A stretch of DNA of 64,000 bases, taken from the NCBI GenBank assembly GCA_035048815.1, contig JAUCBN010000055.1, positions 6,497,501 through 6,561,500 of the forward strand, given 5' to 3'. Position numbers and translations under genes: made by a program. The stretch is from Abelmoschus esculentus (taxonomy: Eukaryota; Streptophyta; Magnoliopsida; Malvales; Malvaceae). Numbering within the stretch: the first letter of the stretch is position 1; each line of letters opens with the position of its first letter. Positions 11,434-21,559 of this stretch are shown here, piece by piece. Under the pieces are notes generated by a model. That model saw only the letters and a program-made list of their open reading frames with translations. It did not search any database and was not told where the DNA came from.

Positions 11434-12965
11434 TTAGAGCGACTCCGAAGAGCTGCTCGTAACAATTTTTCTCCGTTGCCTAGATGCCATGTCCTTTGTC
11501 CTTGGGGAGGGCGATGGTTGCGCCTTTGCTAGCCGCGGCGGCTGGACTCGAGTGGGTGGGGTCCTATGCATTGGGGCTTCTACTTCTTCTCCTTCTTCAA
11601 CATCCGCAATCTCTTCGGTTATCATCACGTTCGTTCCTCCTCCCATCGCAGTTGCACCTCCGGTGTGGTGTGTGCTTGGGCCGGCGACAGTAGAGCCTTG
11701 GTGTACATAAGCATATATCTCGGCGGATAGACTGCCCATGATAATTGGCGATCTTGGTGGAGTGCTGAAAACGGCTCTCCGCTTGGATGGCCTTCGGTTG
11801 ACAAACGAGGCCGCAGCAGAATCTGCTGGCCTAGATGGTCCAACAGCCTGGTATTGGGGCTGAGGGTCCAAATGGAAGAACGGTCGCGGTCCTCTTGGGG
11901 CTGGTGTAGTGTCGGTGTAGGGTGCGGCAGTAACAAACATATTGCTTGGGAACTCCGAGAATTGTACGCCTTGGTCCGGGAAGGCGTGCAACATCATCTG
12001 TGCGAGAGTGCCATTGAAGTCCCGCTGGTACTCCATGTACTGTTGTTGTCGAAGATCCATCGCGGCCATTCGCTGCAAGAGTTCTTGATACGGGTCTGCT
12101 GCGGCAGAGGTGTGGGCAGTACCAGGCATATCTATCGTCTACTGGGCCCCGGCAGCAGTATCGGTAGTGAACTGTTGCGGTGTTGCCTGGACAGGTTCTG
12201 CTTGTGTTATCTGCATGACTTTGTGGCAGAATTCCCTGGTCCATCCTCTTTTTGGGGGGGTGTATTCATCCGTTTCTTCAATAGGCACACCTGCAGAAAC
12301 ACATAAACCCGTAATCAAGCAAGGGAAATACAATGGTCCTCGATCTTTCTTACCGCACTCGTGAATTTCCCGTAGGATGATTTCTCCGATGTTGATGGTC
12401 CTTTTGTTGATGATGGATTGGATAAGCACCAATCTCTTGCGATCCACCGTGTTGTTGTGTGATGTTGGGATGAGGCGTCGTTTGATGAAGGTGTTCCACA
12501 TCTTGGCCTCCGGCTTCAAGTTTTGTCTTGTCACGGATCCTCGATGGGTACCGGTTTCCATGAAGTGTTCGCGTAACAAAGATCGTCTTTGATAAGTTCA
12601 TAGTCCTCGACAGTGATATCTTCCAAGAAGTCAGCATGGAGATCACTGTTCGGGGTGAGGCCGTAAAAGTTGATCGTATCGGCATCAAGCTGTACAGGCC
12701 TGCTGCGGTAGTGGACAAAGAGGGAGTCTTTGCTGGGCCCATGAGCGTAGAACTCTCGCATGATTGTGGCGTTTGCCTGGGCAGGTTGCAAACAGAATAT
12801 TTCCCAATTCTGGTACTTTATTCTGTCGAACAAGTAGTGTTTAATGTCGTAATTCTCTTCATCCGCGTGATGGAACCCTTGTTCTTCCCACAGTTGCCTT
12901 GCGATGAAAGATCGATTGAATCGTTCTTCAACGTTGGCTGGGGCGAATCTTTTGTAAGTTGCCAT
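11434..12965 (-). pseudogene. Putative plant transposon-protein domain ORF (B1), one frameshift and one stop
   Basis: The start is ATG at 12963-12965 (ATYKRFAPANVEERFN...), giving about 510 codons if breaks are ignored. The N-terminal half carries REFYAHGPSKDSLFVHYR, INFYGLTP, EDYELIKDDLCY, EAKMWNTFIKRRLIPTSHN and INIGEIILREIHECG, then PCLITGLC, matching by eye the plant-specific domain of unknown biochemical role (Pfam 'putative plant transposon protein'). The C-terminal half is low complexity: Gln/Met-rich LLQRMAAMDLRQQQYMEYQ, Pro-rich, an acidic EEIADVEEGEEVEA patch, and a basic end with SRQRRKI. A frameshift lies near 12550-12575 and an in-frame stop at 12139-12141. B2 encodes the same protein. 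In Athila-group elements an extra ORF commonly sits downstream of pol; here it directly follows protease. Confidence 0.8.
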
Positions 12966-13119
12966 CAAGAAGGAGAAAATTGAGTTCTTGGAGGTTTTCT
13001 TGAAGAGAATCTGGAGATTTAAAAGGGATTAGTAGGCAGACAGTAATTGAGAGAGTGATTGTTAAGAATACTAAAGAAAGTAAGCAGGTAAGAGTGAATA
13101 GTTCAAGAGGAAGGAGTTT

Positions 13120-13127
13120 CTTATATA
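13120..13127 (-). promoter_or_regulatory. Internal TATA box upstream of the B1 transposon-protein ORF
   Basis: Minus strand TATATAAG, about 155 bp before the ORF start at 12965. Just upstream (about 13140-13175) are three AACGG cores, one reading CTCAACGGTCA, close to the mitosis-specific MSA/MYB3R consensus. The same TATA box sits about 158 bp before the start in B2. The TATA and spacing are seen directly; promoter activity is inferred. Confidence 0.5.
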
Positions 13128-13444
13128 GGCCTCGGCCTTGTGACCGTTGAGATCACTAGCCGTTGCAACCGTTTCCTTCTTCTGCATTTTCCTTTTCTGC
13201 CGCGGCAGGAATCTCGGCAGACTAGCCATTACACTTTTCTGCCCGTTGGGACTGCTGCAGCGCTGACACTGTTGTATTGCCTCGGCAGAGTTCCTGCTGT
13301 GAACTATTTTTCCCTTATCTTTACTTTTTATTCCTGAATAAAAAATTTAAACACACAAAAGAAAAGTACTAAAAACGAAAATAAATAAAAAAATAACAAT
13401 AAACTACTAACCCTAATATAATAAAGAAAAGAAAAAGGGAGAGG

Positions 13445-14280
13445 TTAGGTTACTGGTGGAGAGCATGTGAATGCATCTCCCAAATTTATTTTCTCCCTTA
13501 GGCCCAAATTATGTATCGGTTGTGGGCCGCTCCTTAGTGCTGTTTGTCCATCCGTATTGGGCTTGATTTTCTTGCCGAATATCCTGCCGAGCAGACTGCC
13601 CAGGCAGGATATCTTATTGTCTATTATGTGGATGGCCTTACATTCCTCTGAATCGTTATACCTTTTTAAGTTGTGGAATGCATTGAGTTTGACTTGTTGG
13701 TCATTGACTCGCATAGTCAACTCTCCTTTTTCCACGTTAATCAATGTACGTCCAGTTGCTAGGAAGGGTCTCCTAAGGATAATCGGTGCGTTTTCATCTG
13801 CTTCACAATCAAGGACAAGGAAGTCGGCAGGAAAAATAAACTTGTCAACTCTTACCAGTATGTCCTCGATTTTGCCTTCAGGTTGCACATAGGATCTATC
13901 CGCAAGTTGGAGCATTATTGTTGTAGGCTTTGGCCTTCCAATTCCAAGCTTTTGGAAGACTGATTTAGGCATGAGGTTTATACTTGCTCCAAGGTCGCAT
14001 AAGGCCTTTCCTTCATAACTCTTTCCTATCGCACAAGGTATAGTGAAGCAACTAGGATCTTTTAACTTTGGTGGCATGCAGTTATGTAGCATTGCCATGC
14101 AACCCTCAGTGGCAGCCACAGTCTCAAACTCACCTATTCGTTTTCTCTTTGATACCATATCTTTTAAGAACTTGGCATAATTGGGCATTTGTTCAATGAC
14201 CTCAACGAATGGTATGTTGATGTGGACTTGCTTCAAGATATCGAGGAACTTCTTGAACTGTTGATCCTGTTTTTGTTTTT
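13445..14280 (-). pseudogene. Athila-type aspartic protease (B1)
   Basis: The frame is open from the gag border (about 14280) to a stop at 13445. It reads QKQDQQFKKF, then EQMPNYAKFLKDMVSKRKR, a CMAMLHN..PPKLKDP stretch, and the active-site motif ALCDLGASINLMPK (Asp-Leu-Gly). It continues with IMLQLADRSYVQPEGK, FLVLDCEADENAPIILRRPF and TMRVNDQQVKLNAFHNLKR, ending DAFTCSPPVT. The flap and active-site regions look complete, so the domain itself may be intact. It is one nucleotide out of frame with gag. A normal Athila would continue into RT; here the frame stops and a spacer follows. Confidence 0.82.
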
Positions 14281-15986
14281 TAACCTTTGCGGGAAAGGTG
14301 GTAGTGGTCTCATCTCGTCCAGGGTTTCTTTAGTTTGGAATCGTATACCTGGCACCACTAGAATTTTTGCTACCTCGACAGACTGCTCAAGTGCTGCAGT
14401 GCTTGCTGCCGAGGCAATGTTATCAGTCTCGGTTTGCTCAGCCTCTTCTCTTGGTTGATCCGCCGGTTGGGTTCGGTTCTCTGGGATCTTCTCTTTCAAC
14501 TGTAGACCACTCCTGGTAGTGATTGCCTTACACTGTTCATGGCTTAGTACCTTTGCAACCTCAGTATTGCTAGGTAAGCCTCCTTGTGGTCTAGTGTTTA
14601 TACATTGAGCAAATTGCCCAACCTGAGTTTCTAGAGTTTTTATGGCCGCTTCTTGATTTTGTAGCCTCATCTCAGTCCTATTCATGAAGGCGTCGATCCT
14701 CTTTATGAAATTACTATTTTCCGCCATGTATGACTCGGTTTTCATCATGAAGGCCTTTAGCGTGTTTTCCAATGAATTAACCGGTTGCTGCTGCATTTGC
14801 TGCTGCGGCATCGGTTGTTGGACTTGCTACTGCGGCATTGGCTGCTGAAATCCCGGTGGTTAGGTGATTGGGTTTAAGGCATTATTTGGGTTACTCCATT
14901 ATAAGTTTGGATGCCTCTTCCATGAGGGGTTGTATGTGTTGGACATCACATTGTTACGGTTATAGTTCCCAACATACATACCGGTTTCTTGATTCATGCA
15001 ATCAACGGAACTGTGGTTACCTCCACATAAATCACAACATAAATCAATTACCTTAACCTCACGGGTATTGTTTTGTAATTGTAGGTTTTGCACCATCTTG
15101 GTAAGAAAGGCCAATTGTGCTTCCACTGAACTTGATGAATCTAATTCGTTTACCGTGGCTTGGCGTCTTACTCCTCCTCGCCTAGATGTGGGAAACTGGA
15201 AGTCATTCCTTGCGAGTTTATTCAAAATTTCAATAGCTTCCTCGGGTGCCTTGTCCAGGAGTGTGCCGTTTGCCGAGGCATCTAACATCATCCTTGTCGG
15301 GGCATTCGTGGCGTTTAAAACATTGTCACTTGTGTCCATAAGGGAAATCCATGCAGCGGACACTTGTGCAATAGCTCTCTGTAGCATTCCCATGCCTCGT
15401 ACATTGGTTCGTCTTCAGCCTGTCGGAAAGAAGTAATTTCATTACGAATTCTATCATATACATTAGTAGGATTAAAGCGAGTAATGAAATCATGGCAAAG
15501 TTCACTCCAGGATCCAATAGATCCCGCTGGAATGCTATTCAACCAAGCTTTCGCCCTATCCCTCAGTGAATAGGGGACTAGCTTTAACCGCAAGACATCT
15601 TCATGGACTCCTTGGATTTTGAAAGAGTTGCATATTTCCATGAAAGATTTGAGATGCTGCCTTGCGTCTTTAGTTGCAGACCCACCAAATTGTCCAATTG
15701 TATTTAACATGTTGAACATAACAGGTTTAAGTTCAAAATGGGTTGCTTCAATCTCGGGTGTAACGACTCCTGGGTTTAGTCCATTTAAGTCCTCCTCCAA
15801 GAAATCTCTGACAGTCAGCTGTCGCGGCCCAGGTGGCGGCGGTAGACCTTCATTGCCGGCAGGTATGTTTTGCCCTGCCTGAACCTCTGCCATGACTCCT
15901 CGGATTTGTCTCCTCAACCTTAACCCTGTTCTTTCAATCTCAGGATCTAACTCATATAAGGGGTTGGTTGGATTGGCCCTGGTCAT
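14233..15986 (-). pseudogene. Athila-type gag (B1) with frameshift and nonsense changes
   Basis: Gag forms the particle that packages element RNA. The start is ATG at 15986 (MTRANPTNPLYELDPEIER). The capsid region has LKSFMEICNSFKIQGV, LRLKLVPYSLRDRAKAWLN and DFITRFNPTNVYDRIRNE. A frameshift occurs near 15330, where the B2 sequence continues ..VTMFYNATNAPTRMM. The nucleocapsid carries the Athila zinc knuckle CDLCGGNHSSVDC. In-frame stops occur near 14893 (Ser to stop relative to B2) and 14826 (Gln to stop). The C-terminal linker includes NTRPQGGLPSNTEVAKV. The frame ends at the protease border, where A AAA AAC is found. Confidence 0.83.
14275..14281 (-). promoter_or_regulatory. A AAA AAC heptamer at the gag-protease border (possible -1 frameshift site)
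   Basis: On the minus strand the gag frame reads TTA AAA AAC, which fits the X XXY YYZ slippery pattern in the zero frame. A slip of -1 puts ribosomes into CAA AAA CAG GAT, the protease frame. B2 has no such heptamer: there gag and protease share a frame with one TAG between them. A one-base deletion in a run of A residues would give the same sequence, so function is uncertain. Confidence 0.3.
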
Positions 15987-16066
15987 ACACTAAGAAAAAC
16001 AAAAGTAAAATAAAAATAAAAATAAAAAGGAATAAGAAAACAAGGAAAACAAAATTTAGTTGTCAG

Positions 16067-16084
16067 TCCCCAACAACGGCGCCA
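16067..16084 (-). other. Primer-binding site of B1
   Basis: Minus strand TGGCGCCGTTGTTGGGGA, six bases inside the 5' LTR (LTR ends at 16091). It matches the Athila-lineage PBS, complementary to the 3' end of tRNA-Asp with one changed base. It confirms the orientation and the 5' end of B1. Confidence 0.82.
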
Positions 16085-16090
16085 AAAACT

Positions 16091-17420
16091 TGTCGCGTGT
16101 CAAAAGTGCGCGTTTAGTGCAAGCGGACACATCGCAAGTAATAAGTGATAAGTATGTTATCGAGTTATCGTCTCCTCAGGGACTGGTATACTTAATATGC
16201 TTCCTTTATCTCCTTGCTCTGTGGAAAGATAAAAGCACAAGTGAGTTGGTGTGATTTATTTAAACTAAAATAATTGAATAAAAATAAAGAGTCGAAATAT
16301 TAGAGAGAGAGATGGGCCAGGATCCAGTTGTATTGTATTGTGGACTTAATTGACTTGTCTTTATCCAATGCAATCGCATATCTTTGCCTCGGCAGCACTG
16401 CAGTTTACTGCCTGGGCAGCGATAACGCTGTCTGCCGCGGCAATCCCTTGCTCGTGGGCAGACTTTACCCAAATTCGGCAAAGTGTCCTTGAATGACTCC
16501 GCTTATCTCTAAGTCAGAGTGCTGTTGATGACTAGTCCTTGATGATACCTCCCGGCTGAACCAATTATACTCACCAACCAATCTCACACTTCTTTTAGCC
16601 GCTGAAACTCTTAACCTATCCCTAGGCCGAGTTAGTATTTCGCGATTGAAACACCGTACTTACCCCTTTCGTGAATCTAACTCTCCCGAGCTTAAATAAA
16701 TGGATTACTCACAAACTTCCCTCCCGGGCTTGAATGCGAGAACAAGGAATAACAAAGGATAAGCAAACCTTGATAATCTTTATTGCATTGAATAAAAGAC
16801 AAATTACAATCTCCTCTCACAAATACTCCACAACCTTCACCTAAACCCTATGAAGGTTTTAGAACATGATGGAGAGGAAGTAAACAAGAGTAGAAGTCGG
16901 CTCTCCCTAGGTATTTCGATATATGATACATTGAGTGGCTAGGTCTTTATATAGGCTAGACCCAGGGCAAACCTTTCCTAAGTAGAATACAACATGGAGT
17001 AGGGAACAAGTCAAGTACATAATAATATTATATTTCCAAGTTTGAATTCGGCTAAGGGGGCTTTCCCGCGTGGTCTTCCTTTGGGCTTTTCCTTGTGCTA
17101 GCCAGCTCTAATTCTTGGGCTTCAAGTCCAAACACGTTCCTTAGATTTTTGTCTTTCCATCGCCTATCACTTTGCTTCCTGTCTTCCTGCTGCTGCCTCG
17201 GCATCAGGTCCTGCCTCGGCCTTGTCTCTGCCGCGGCAATGGTTTTCCTGCACAGATATGAAAACACAGTAAAACGTGTCTTTTTCTATAAATATTCTCT
17301 ATTTAAGTATAACTTCTAAATATATCACATTAAGCACATGCATTGGTTCAAGTGGGTGAATATTTGGTGATAAATGTCGATAAAAGGAGTAGAAAGTGAT
17401 AGTGTGTTGAGCACTTATCA
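16091..17420 (-). repeat. B1 5' LTR (1330 bp)
   Basis: TGTCGC...TTATCA, same length as 8840-10169. The outer flank is GTAAG (17421-17425), matching the duplication around the left LTR; the inner flank is the PBS. A minus-strand TATA box is at 16945-16953. ORFs inside (for example at 17052-17267 and 17095-17319) mirror those in the left LTR and are not supported. Confidence 0.87.
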
Positions 17421-19003
17421 GTAAGTGCTTTACATTGCTCTTTGCCATGATTATTAGTGACTTCAGTATCACTAGGCAGATTCCCTCTCGGTCTTGCTTG
17501 TAATGCTTGAGCAATTTAACGCACTTGAGTCTCTAGCGATCTCAGTGAAGAGCTGTGACTTTGCAGTAATGCTCGTTGGGTATGCAACAAATTTCCTTGA
17601 TTAGAGATTGTTGTAGAATGCTCCTACAATAGTACTTTCGTTGATGTCATGAACTCCTCGGTAGAAGCCATGAATTCTTGCAGCGAAGCTTTCAAAGAAT
17701 TGTACTCTTGTTTCGTTGTTTAGAGATTGTTGTAGAATGCTCCTACAATAGTACTTTGCAGTAATTCTTTCGTTGATCTCAGTGTTGTCATGAACTCCTC
17801 GGTAGAAGCCATGAATTCTTGCCATGGCATATTCCCTTGAAAAACTTGTACTCTTGTTGTGCTGCCATGGGTTGCTGCCTATTCAAGTTGCTTTCTTGAT
17901 TTGATCCTTGATTATCCCATGAAAAATTAGGATGTTTTCTCCACCCTAGGTTGTAAGTGTTAGAATAGGGGTTGTTGGAATTTTTGTTGAAGTTTCCTAC
18001 ATTATGTGCAGTCTCATGAAGAGTTGGACAGTCTTTATCAAAATGGTTTCCACTACAATGAACACAGCTTAATGCCTTAGCATAACGCATTTCAATAGGT
18101 TGTTGAAGATTCTTCAACATATTTGTGATAGTAAAAAGTTGTGCTGAAACAGAATCATTCGTGTCTAGCTCCAGATTTTCTTGACTTCTTCTTCTTGTTC
18201 CAAGTCTTGTAGTTAGAAACTGATAACCATTGTTGGCTATTTTATCCAAAATATCAAATTCTTTTTCAGTCGACTTGTCCAAAAGTGTCCCATTTGCTGA
18301 AGCATCTAACATCATCCTTGTAGGTGCATTGACTCCATTATAAAACATCACGATTTGAGTCTAATCTTGAAAAATGTTATTTATATATCTTCTTAGCAAG
18401 CTTTTGTACCGATCTCAACACTCATGCATCGAATCAACATCTCCTTGTCTAAAGGATGCTATCTCATTTCGCAAGTAAGTGTTCATATTGATTGGGTTGT
18501 ATCTTGCCAAAAAGCTTTTGCACAAAGCTTTCCTCGACTCCATAGAACTGGTCGGAATACCATTCAACCACTTTCTAGCTCGGTCTCTCAAAGAGTACGA
18601 AAATAACTTAAGCTTCAACACATCTTCATGCACTCCTTGTTGGCAGAATGAATCGCAAACCTTAAAGGAAAACACGAATTTTTTGTCGAGCATCTTCATG
18701 AGGAGATCCTCCAAACTGCCCGATCGAATTGAGTATATTGAACATCACAAACTTGAGCTCAAAGCAAGCTGCTTGTATCTTAGGTGTCACTATCCCAGAA
18801 TTGAGGTCATCCAAGATCGGTGTCAAGTGATTTCGAATTTCCCTTGGTCTTGCTACAGCTCAAGGAATTGCTGCAGCATTTTGATTCTGTGGATCCTAAG
18901 GGTTATACATGATTCTTCTTTGCTCCCGCCTCCTTTGTCTAAAATACCTTTCGATTTCCAGGATAAATGGTTCAAGGGGTCCTTGAAGATGAACTTTGGG
19001 CAT
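17421..19003 (-). pseudogene. Athila gag (element A), decayed
   Basis: The start is ATG at 19001-19003 (MPKVHLQGPLEPFILEIERY). The capsid region includes GIVTPKIQAACFELK, NSIGQFGGSPHEDARQ, LKLKLFSYSLRDRARKWLN and LARYNPINMNTYLRNEIASF. It is followed by VNAPTRMMLDASANGTLLD and a zinc knuckle CVHCSGNHFDKDC. Downstream (17803-17421) is the linker that is duplicated at 10170-10552; it contains imperfect direct repeats of about 120 bp built on a Met-Ala-Ser-Thr-Glu-Glu-Phe-Met unit (17601-17700 and 17722-17825). Stops or shifts lie near 18880, 18690, 18415 and 18360. The remainder of gag is at 8280-8834. Confidence 0.84.
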
Positions 19004-19123
19004 CCACTAACCAAAAACCTAAAGAAAAAACAAAGAAAACAAACATTAAACCAAACAAAAGAAATAAAAAAAACAAAAATAAAAAGGATGAAAACTATGA
19101 TTGAAATTTTCCTATTGCCTCAA

Positions 19124-19141
19124 TCCCCGACAACGACGCCA
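19124..19141 (-). other. Primer-binding site of element A
   Basis: Minus strand TGGCGTCGTTGTCGGGGA, adjacent to the LTR start at 19148. It differs from the canonical Athila tRNA-Asp PBS at a couple of positions and parallels the B1 site at 16067-16084. Confidence 0.8.
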
Positions 19142-19147
19142 AAAACT

Positions 19148-20726
19148 TGTTGAGTCATGTGTGTTCTTATAAAATGATTTATTATCGTGCAATTATACTC
19201 ATCAAACAAGTAATAAAGTGTGTGAGTGAGATCGTTCCCACGAGGATTTGGTAGGAAATTTCAAAAATAGTTAACATACACAAAAATAATAAAATCTTTT
19301 ATATAAACATATGCTAAAGTAATTTTGTAATTGTCACCAAAACACTGTAGCAAAATAAAATTATCACTAAAATTTTTTAGCAAAATAAAATCGAGAACGA
19401 AGTAATAGATAAAGCTGCAAAAAATTAACACAGAGGAGTATTCAAACTTAAGACAAGCTAGCCTTGCTATGGAAAGGATTTTACTTTTATCTTGAAAGCT
19501 TACTATTTTACTAGTTTAACAAGTATTCGACAGATTTTACTAAAAATGCCTCCACTATCCCTATTAAAAGGCCTAACACTCGAAAATGCTAAGGCATTAC
19601 CTCCCGGTCTCAACCCTAACACTCCTAATATTGATAAAGTTCTACCCTTTTTAGTCTTTGAAACTCTCCTTTATCTCTAAGGTGAGTTAGGATTCTACTC
19701 CCACAGTAACCCTATTATTCATGTTGGTCTAGCTTTGTCTAACCCTACATCTAAGCTACCTGAACCCCTTAGTAATGACAATCTCCCAAGAGCTCTTATA
19801 AACTAAAGTTTAAGTGAAAAAGGTGTTAGCTTTCATGAAAAAAAACACTAAATAAAACCAGAAACAGTAAAAAAACATTCATTGAACAAAATAAAATCAT
19901 CCATAACAAGCCTAAGCCTTACTAGTTTAGTTCATGGCTAGGTTTAGCAAACTATTTAACTTTCTGTCTTTGAAATACATTTTCAACAACAAAGAAAAGA
20001 GGTAAAGCAAAGTGAAGAGGAAGGAAGTCCCAATGCTTTTGCCGTGAATCTTTCTAGCTTGTCGTTTCTCCCGAAGTCTTGCAAATCCCTTGCTCCAAGC
20101 TCTCCAAAAATGGTGGTTCGGCCGAGGTAGAAGATGAACGCAAGTGGTCGCCTTTCTTCTTTCTTCTCACCTCTTTTGCTCTCTTTAAAGTTCATTCCTT
20201 TTTCTTCTCCTATTATCTATTAGATTTTGCTCACTTTTTGGCTCCTATTTTGCTACTATTATTGAAGGATGCTTGGCATTGTATTTATAGGAGGCTTCTA
20301 GGGTTTTGTGCCCTAATGATGCAAGGAATATTCTTTGACATTTCTGCAGAGAATATAGTGACGCGTAAGAAAATTGCATTTGGCCTAAATTTCCCGGGCA
20401 AGGACAGTGGGCTGTAGGTTTGTCTTTTTCTGCAATTTTGTTTGGCGTGCCCAAAATGCTATAGTATTTTGAAGTCCAATCCAACATTGAATATGCCATA
20501 GCTTCTCTTCCATTCTTCAACTTTTGCCCCAGCAATCTGCACAACGCCACTAGAGAAATACCCTTCAAAGCAACATATTTTAAAATAAAAGAGAAAATAA
20601 AATAAAAACCTAATCTAATGCAAATGCAAATGAAATGCAACTAAATGTAATGCAAATGAACTTGAAATCAAATAAAATCTTAAGTAACCGAGTATAAAAT
20701 ATACACTTTTTAGAACGTTAACAACA
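19148..20726 (-). repeat. Element A 5' LTR (about 1.58 kb; right end approximate)
   Basis: It begins TGTTGAGTCATG next to the PBS. The best right end is TTAACAACA at 20726, giving a TGTTG/CAACA inverted terminus; an alternative CAACA is at 20839-20843. A minus-strand TATAAATA lies at 20282-20289. No partner LTR is seen in the window. ORFs inside (for example 20079-20417) are not supported. Confidence 0.62.
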
Positions 20727-21559
20727 TGCATTAAAACCATTCTCCACTCACGGACTACGCTTTGCCCTCTTGTCGAAGCCTTAATCGCCAAATTCGATTG
20801 CTCAAGGATTAGCTTCGATAATATCCCCTACTTTTAGACAACAAAAATAGGGGCATTAGTGCAGTCTTGGAACATAAAACCTCTTCTTAACACCTTATAA
20901 CCCTAAGGCACTCAACAACCATGGTTAAAACATGTGAATTCAAAAGATTTTGATGAGAAAACATTAAAATCAATTAGAAATCATTTATGAAAAAAATAAT
21001 TAAAGACATGAATTAATTAATAAAATTAAGTTGAAATTGAGAGAAAACTAATAGAATTCTGTTATGAGAAGTTGAGGGAAAATGTGAGTGATTTTACGTA
21101 AATTCGGTGTTTTGATTAAAATGTGATTTAATTAACCAATTATGCTTAATTACCCTTTTAAAAATTGATTAAAATGTGCTAATTTAATAGCGAAAATCTC
21201 TAAAGAAAGTTGTATTTAATTCTCCCTAAAGATTCAAAGATATAACCCTTTTACATTTTAGTCACTAAAACATAAACAACTTTTAATTTTTACGAAACAA
21301 TCACTAATTTCTAAAATGTCATCCTTTCAGGTTTAATTTACCAAAATTGTTTTGACTAAATTCAAATATAATTCAAATAAATATTTTAAACCATTTTTTC
21401 ATAATTTTATCTTTCCCGTAAATATCTATTTCCAATTAAATCCCAAAACTAGTCTAACTTATGTAGACCCGATTCGACCGAAACCTAACCTTTCACGGCT
21501 CTCACACATGAAAAACATCATGAATCCTTTCCAACTCAGGAGGTAACCTCGATCGAAAA
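20727..21559. other. No gene; AT-rich sequence, possibly LTR of element M
   Basis: Lies between the A 5' LTR and the integrase end of degenerate element M. Because M is on the minus strand, its 3' LTR would be expected here. On the minus strand CTTCGACAAGAGGGCAAAGC near 20760-20780 resembles an LTR R/U5 region, but no terminus was identified. ORF 21352-21546 is not supported. Confidence 0.35.

Larger units (their letters stand above)
10553..17420 (-). mobile_element. Element B1: non-autonomous Athila-related element (gag-protease plus plant transposon-protein ORF)
   Basis: Minus-strand order: 5' LTR (17420-16091), PBS (16084-16067), gag (15986-14233), protease (about 14280-13445), a 480-bp spacer with a TATA box, an ORF with the putative plant transposon-protein domain (12965-11434), and about 870 bp of non-coding 3' sequence to 10567. 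There is no RT, RNase H or integrase and no room for them. Copy B2 (60181-64000) has the same architecture, so pol loss is a family trait. The 3' LTR is not contiguous with the internal region because of the duplication described for 8835-17803. Confidence 0.82.
1007..20726 (-). mobile_element. Element A: Athila-type Ty3/gypsy retrotransposon, decayed, carrying nested insertions
   Basis: Read on the minus strand the order is 5' LTR (20726-19148), primer-binding site (19141-19124), gag (from ATG at 19003), protease, RT, RNase H and integrase (ending at 1007), the standard Ty3/gypsy order. The PBS resembles the tRNA-Asp-like site usual for Athila. Gag is split by element B1 and a duplicated block (8835-17420), and the protease is split by chromovirus C (4460-8279). 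Rejoining the flanks restores Athila-like reading on both sides, for example a Cys-Asp-Leu-Gly-Ser-Ser protease motif just right of C continuing into the protease body left of C. Stops and frameshifts occur throughout, so it cannot be autonomous. The left end is undetermined. Confidence 0.82.

Noticed and set aside
11133..11465. 110-codon hydrophobic ORF as a possible env-like membrane protein of B1
   Set aside because: It overlaps the end of the transposon-protein ORF in another frame, and no signal peptide/transmembrane layout or known family was recognised; the B2 copy is lost, so conservation cannot be tested.
11484..12364. Plus-strand ORFs (for example 11854-12306) opposite the transposon-protein ORF
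   Set aside because: They are antisense shadows of the GC-richer coding region in B1; the same shadows appear at 60287-60634 in B2.
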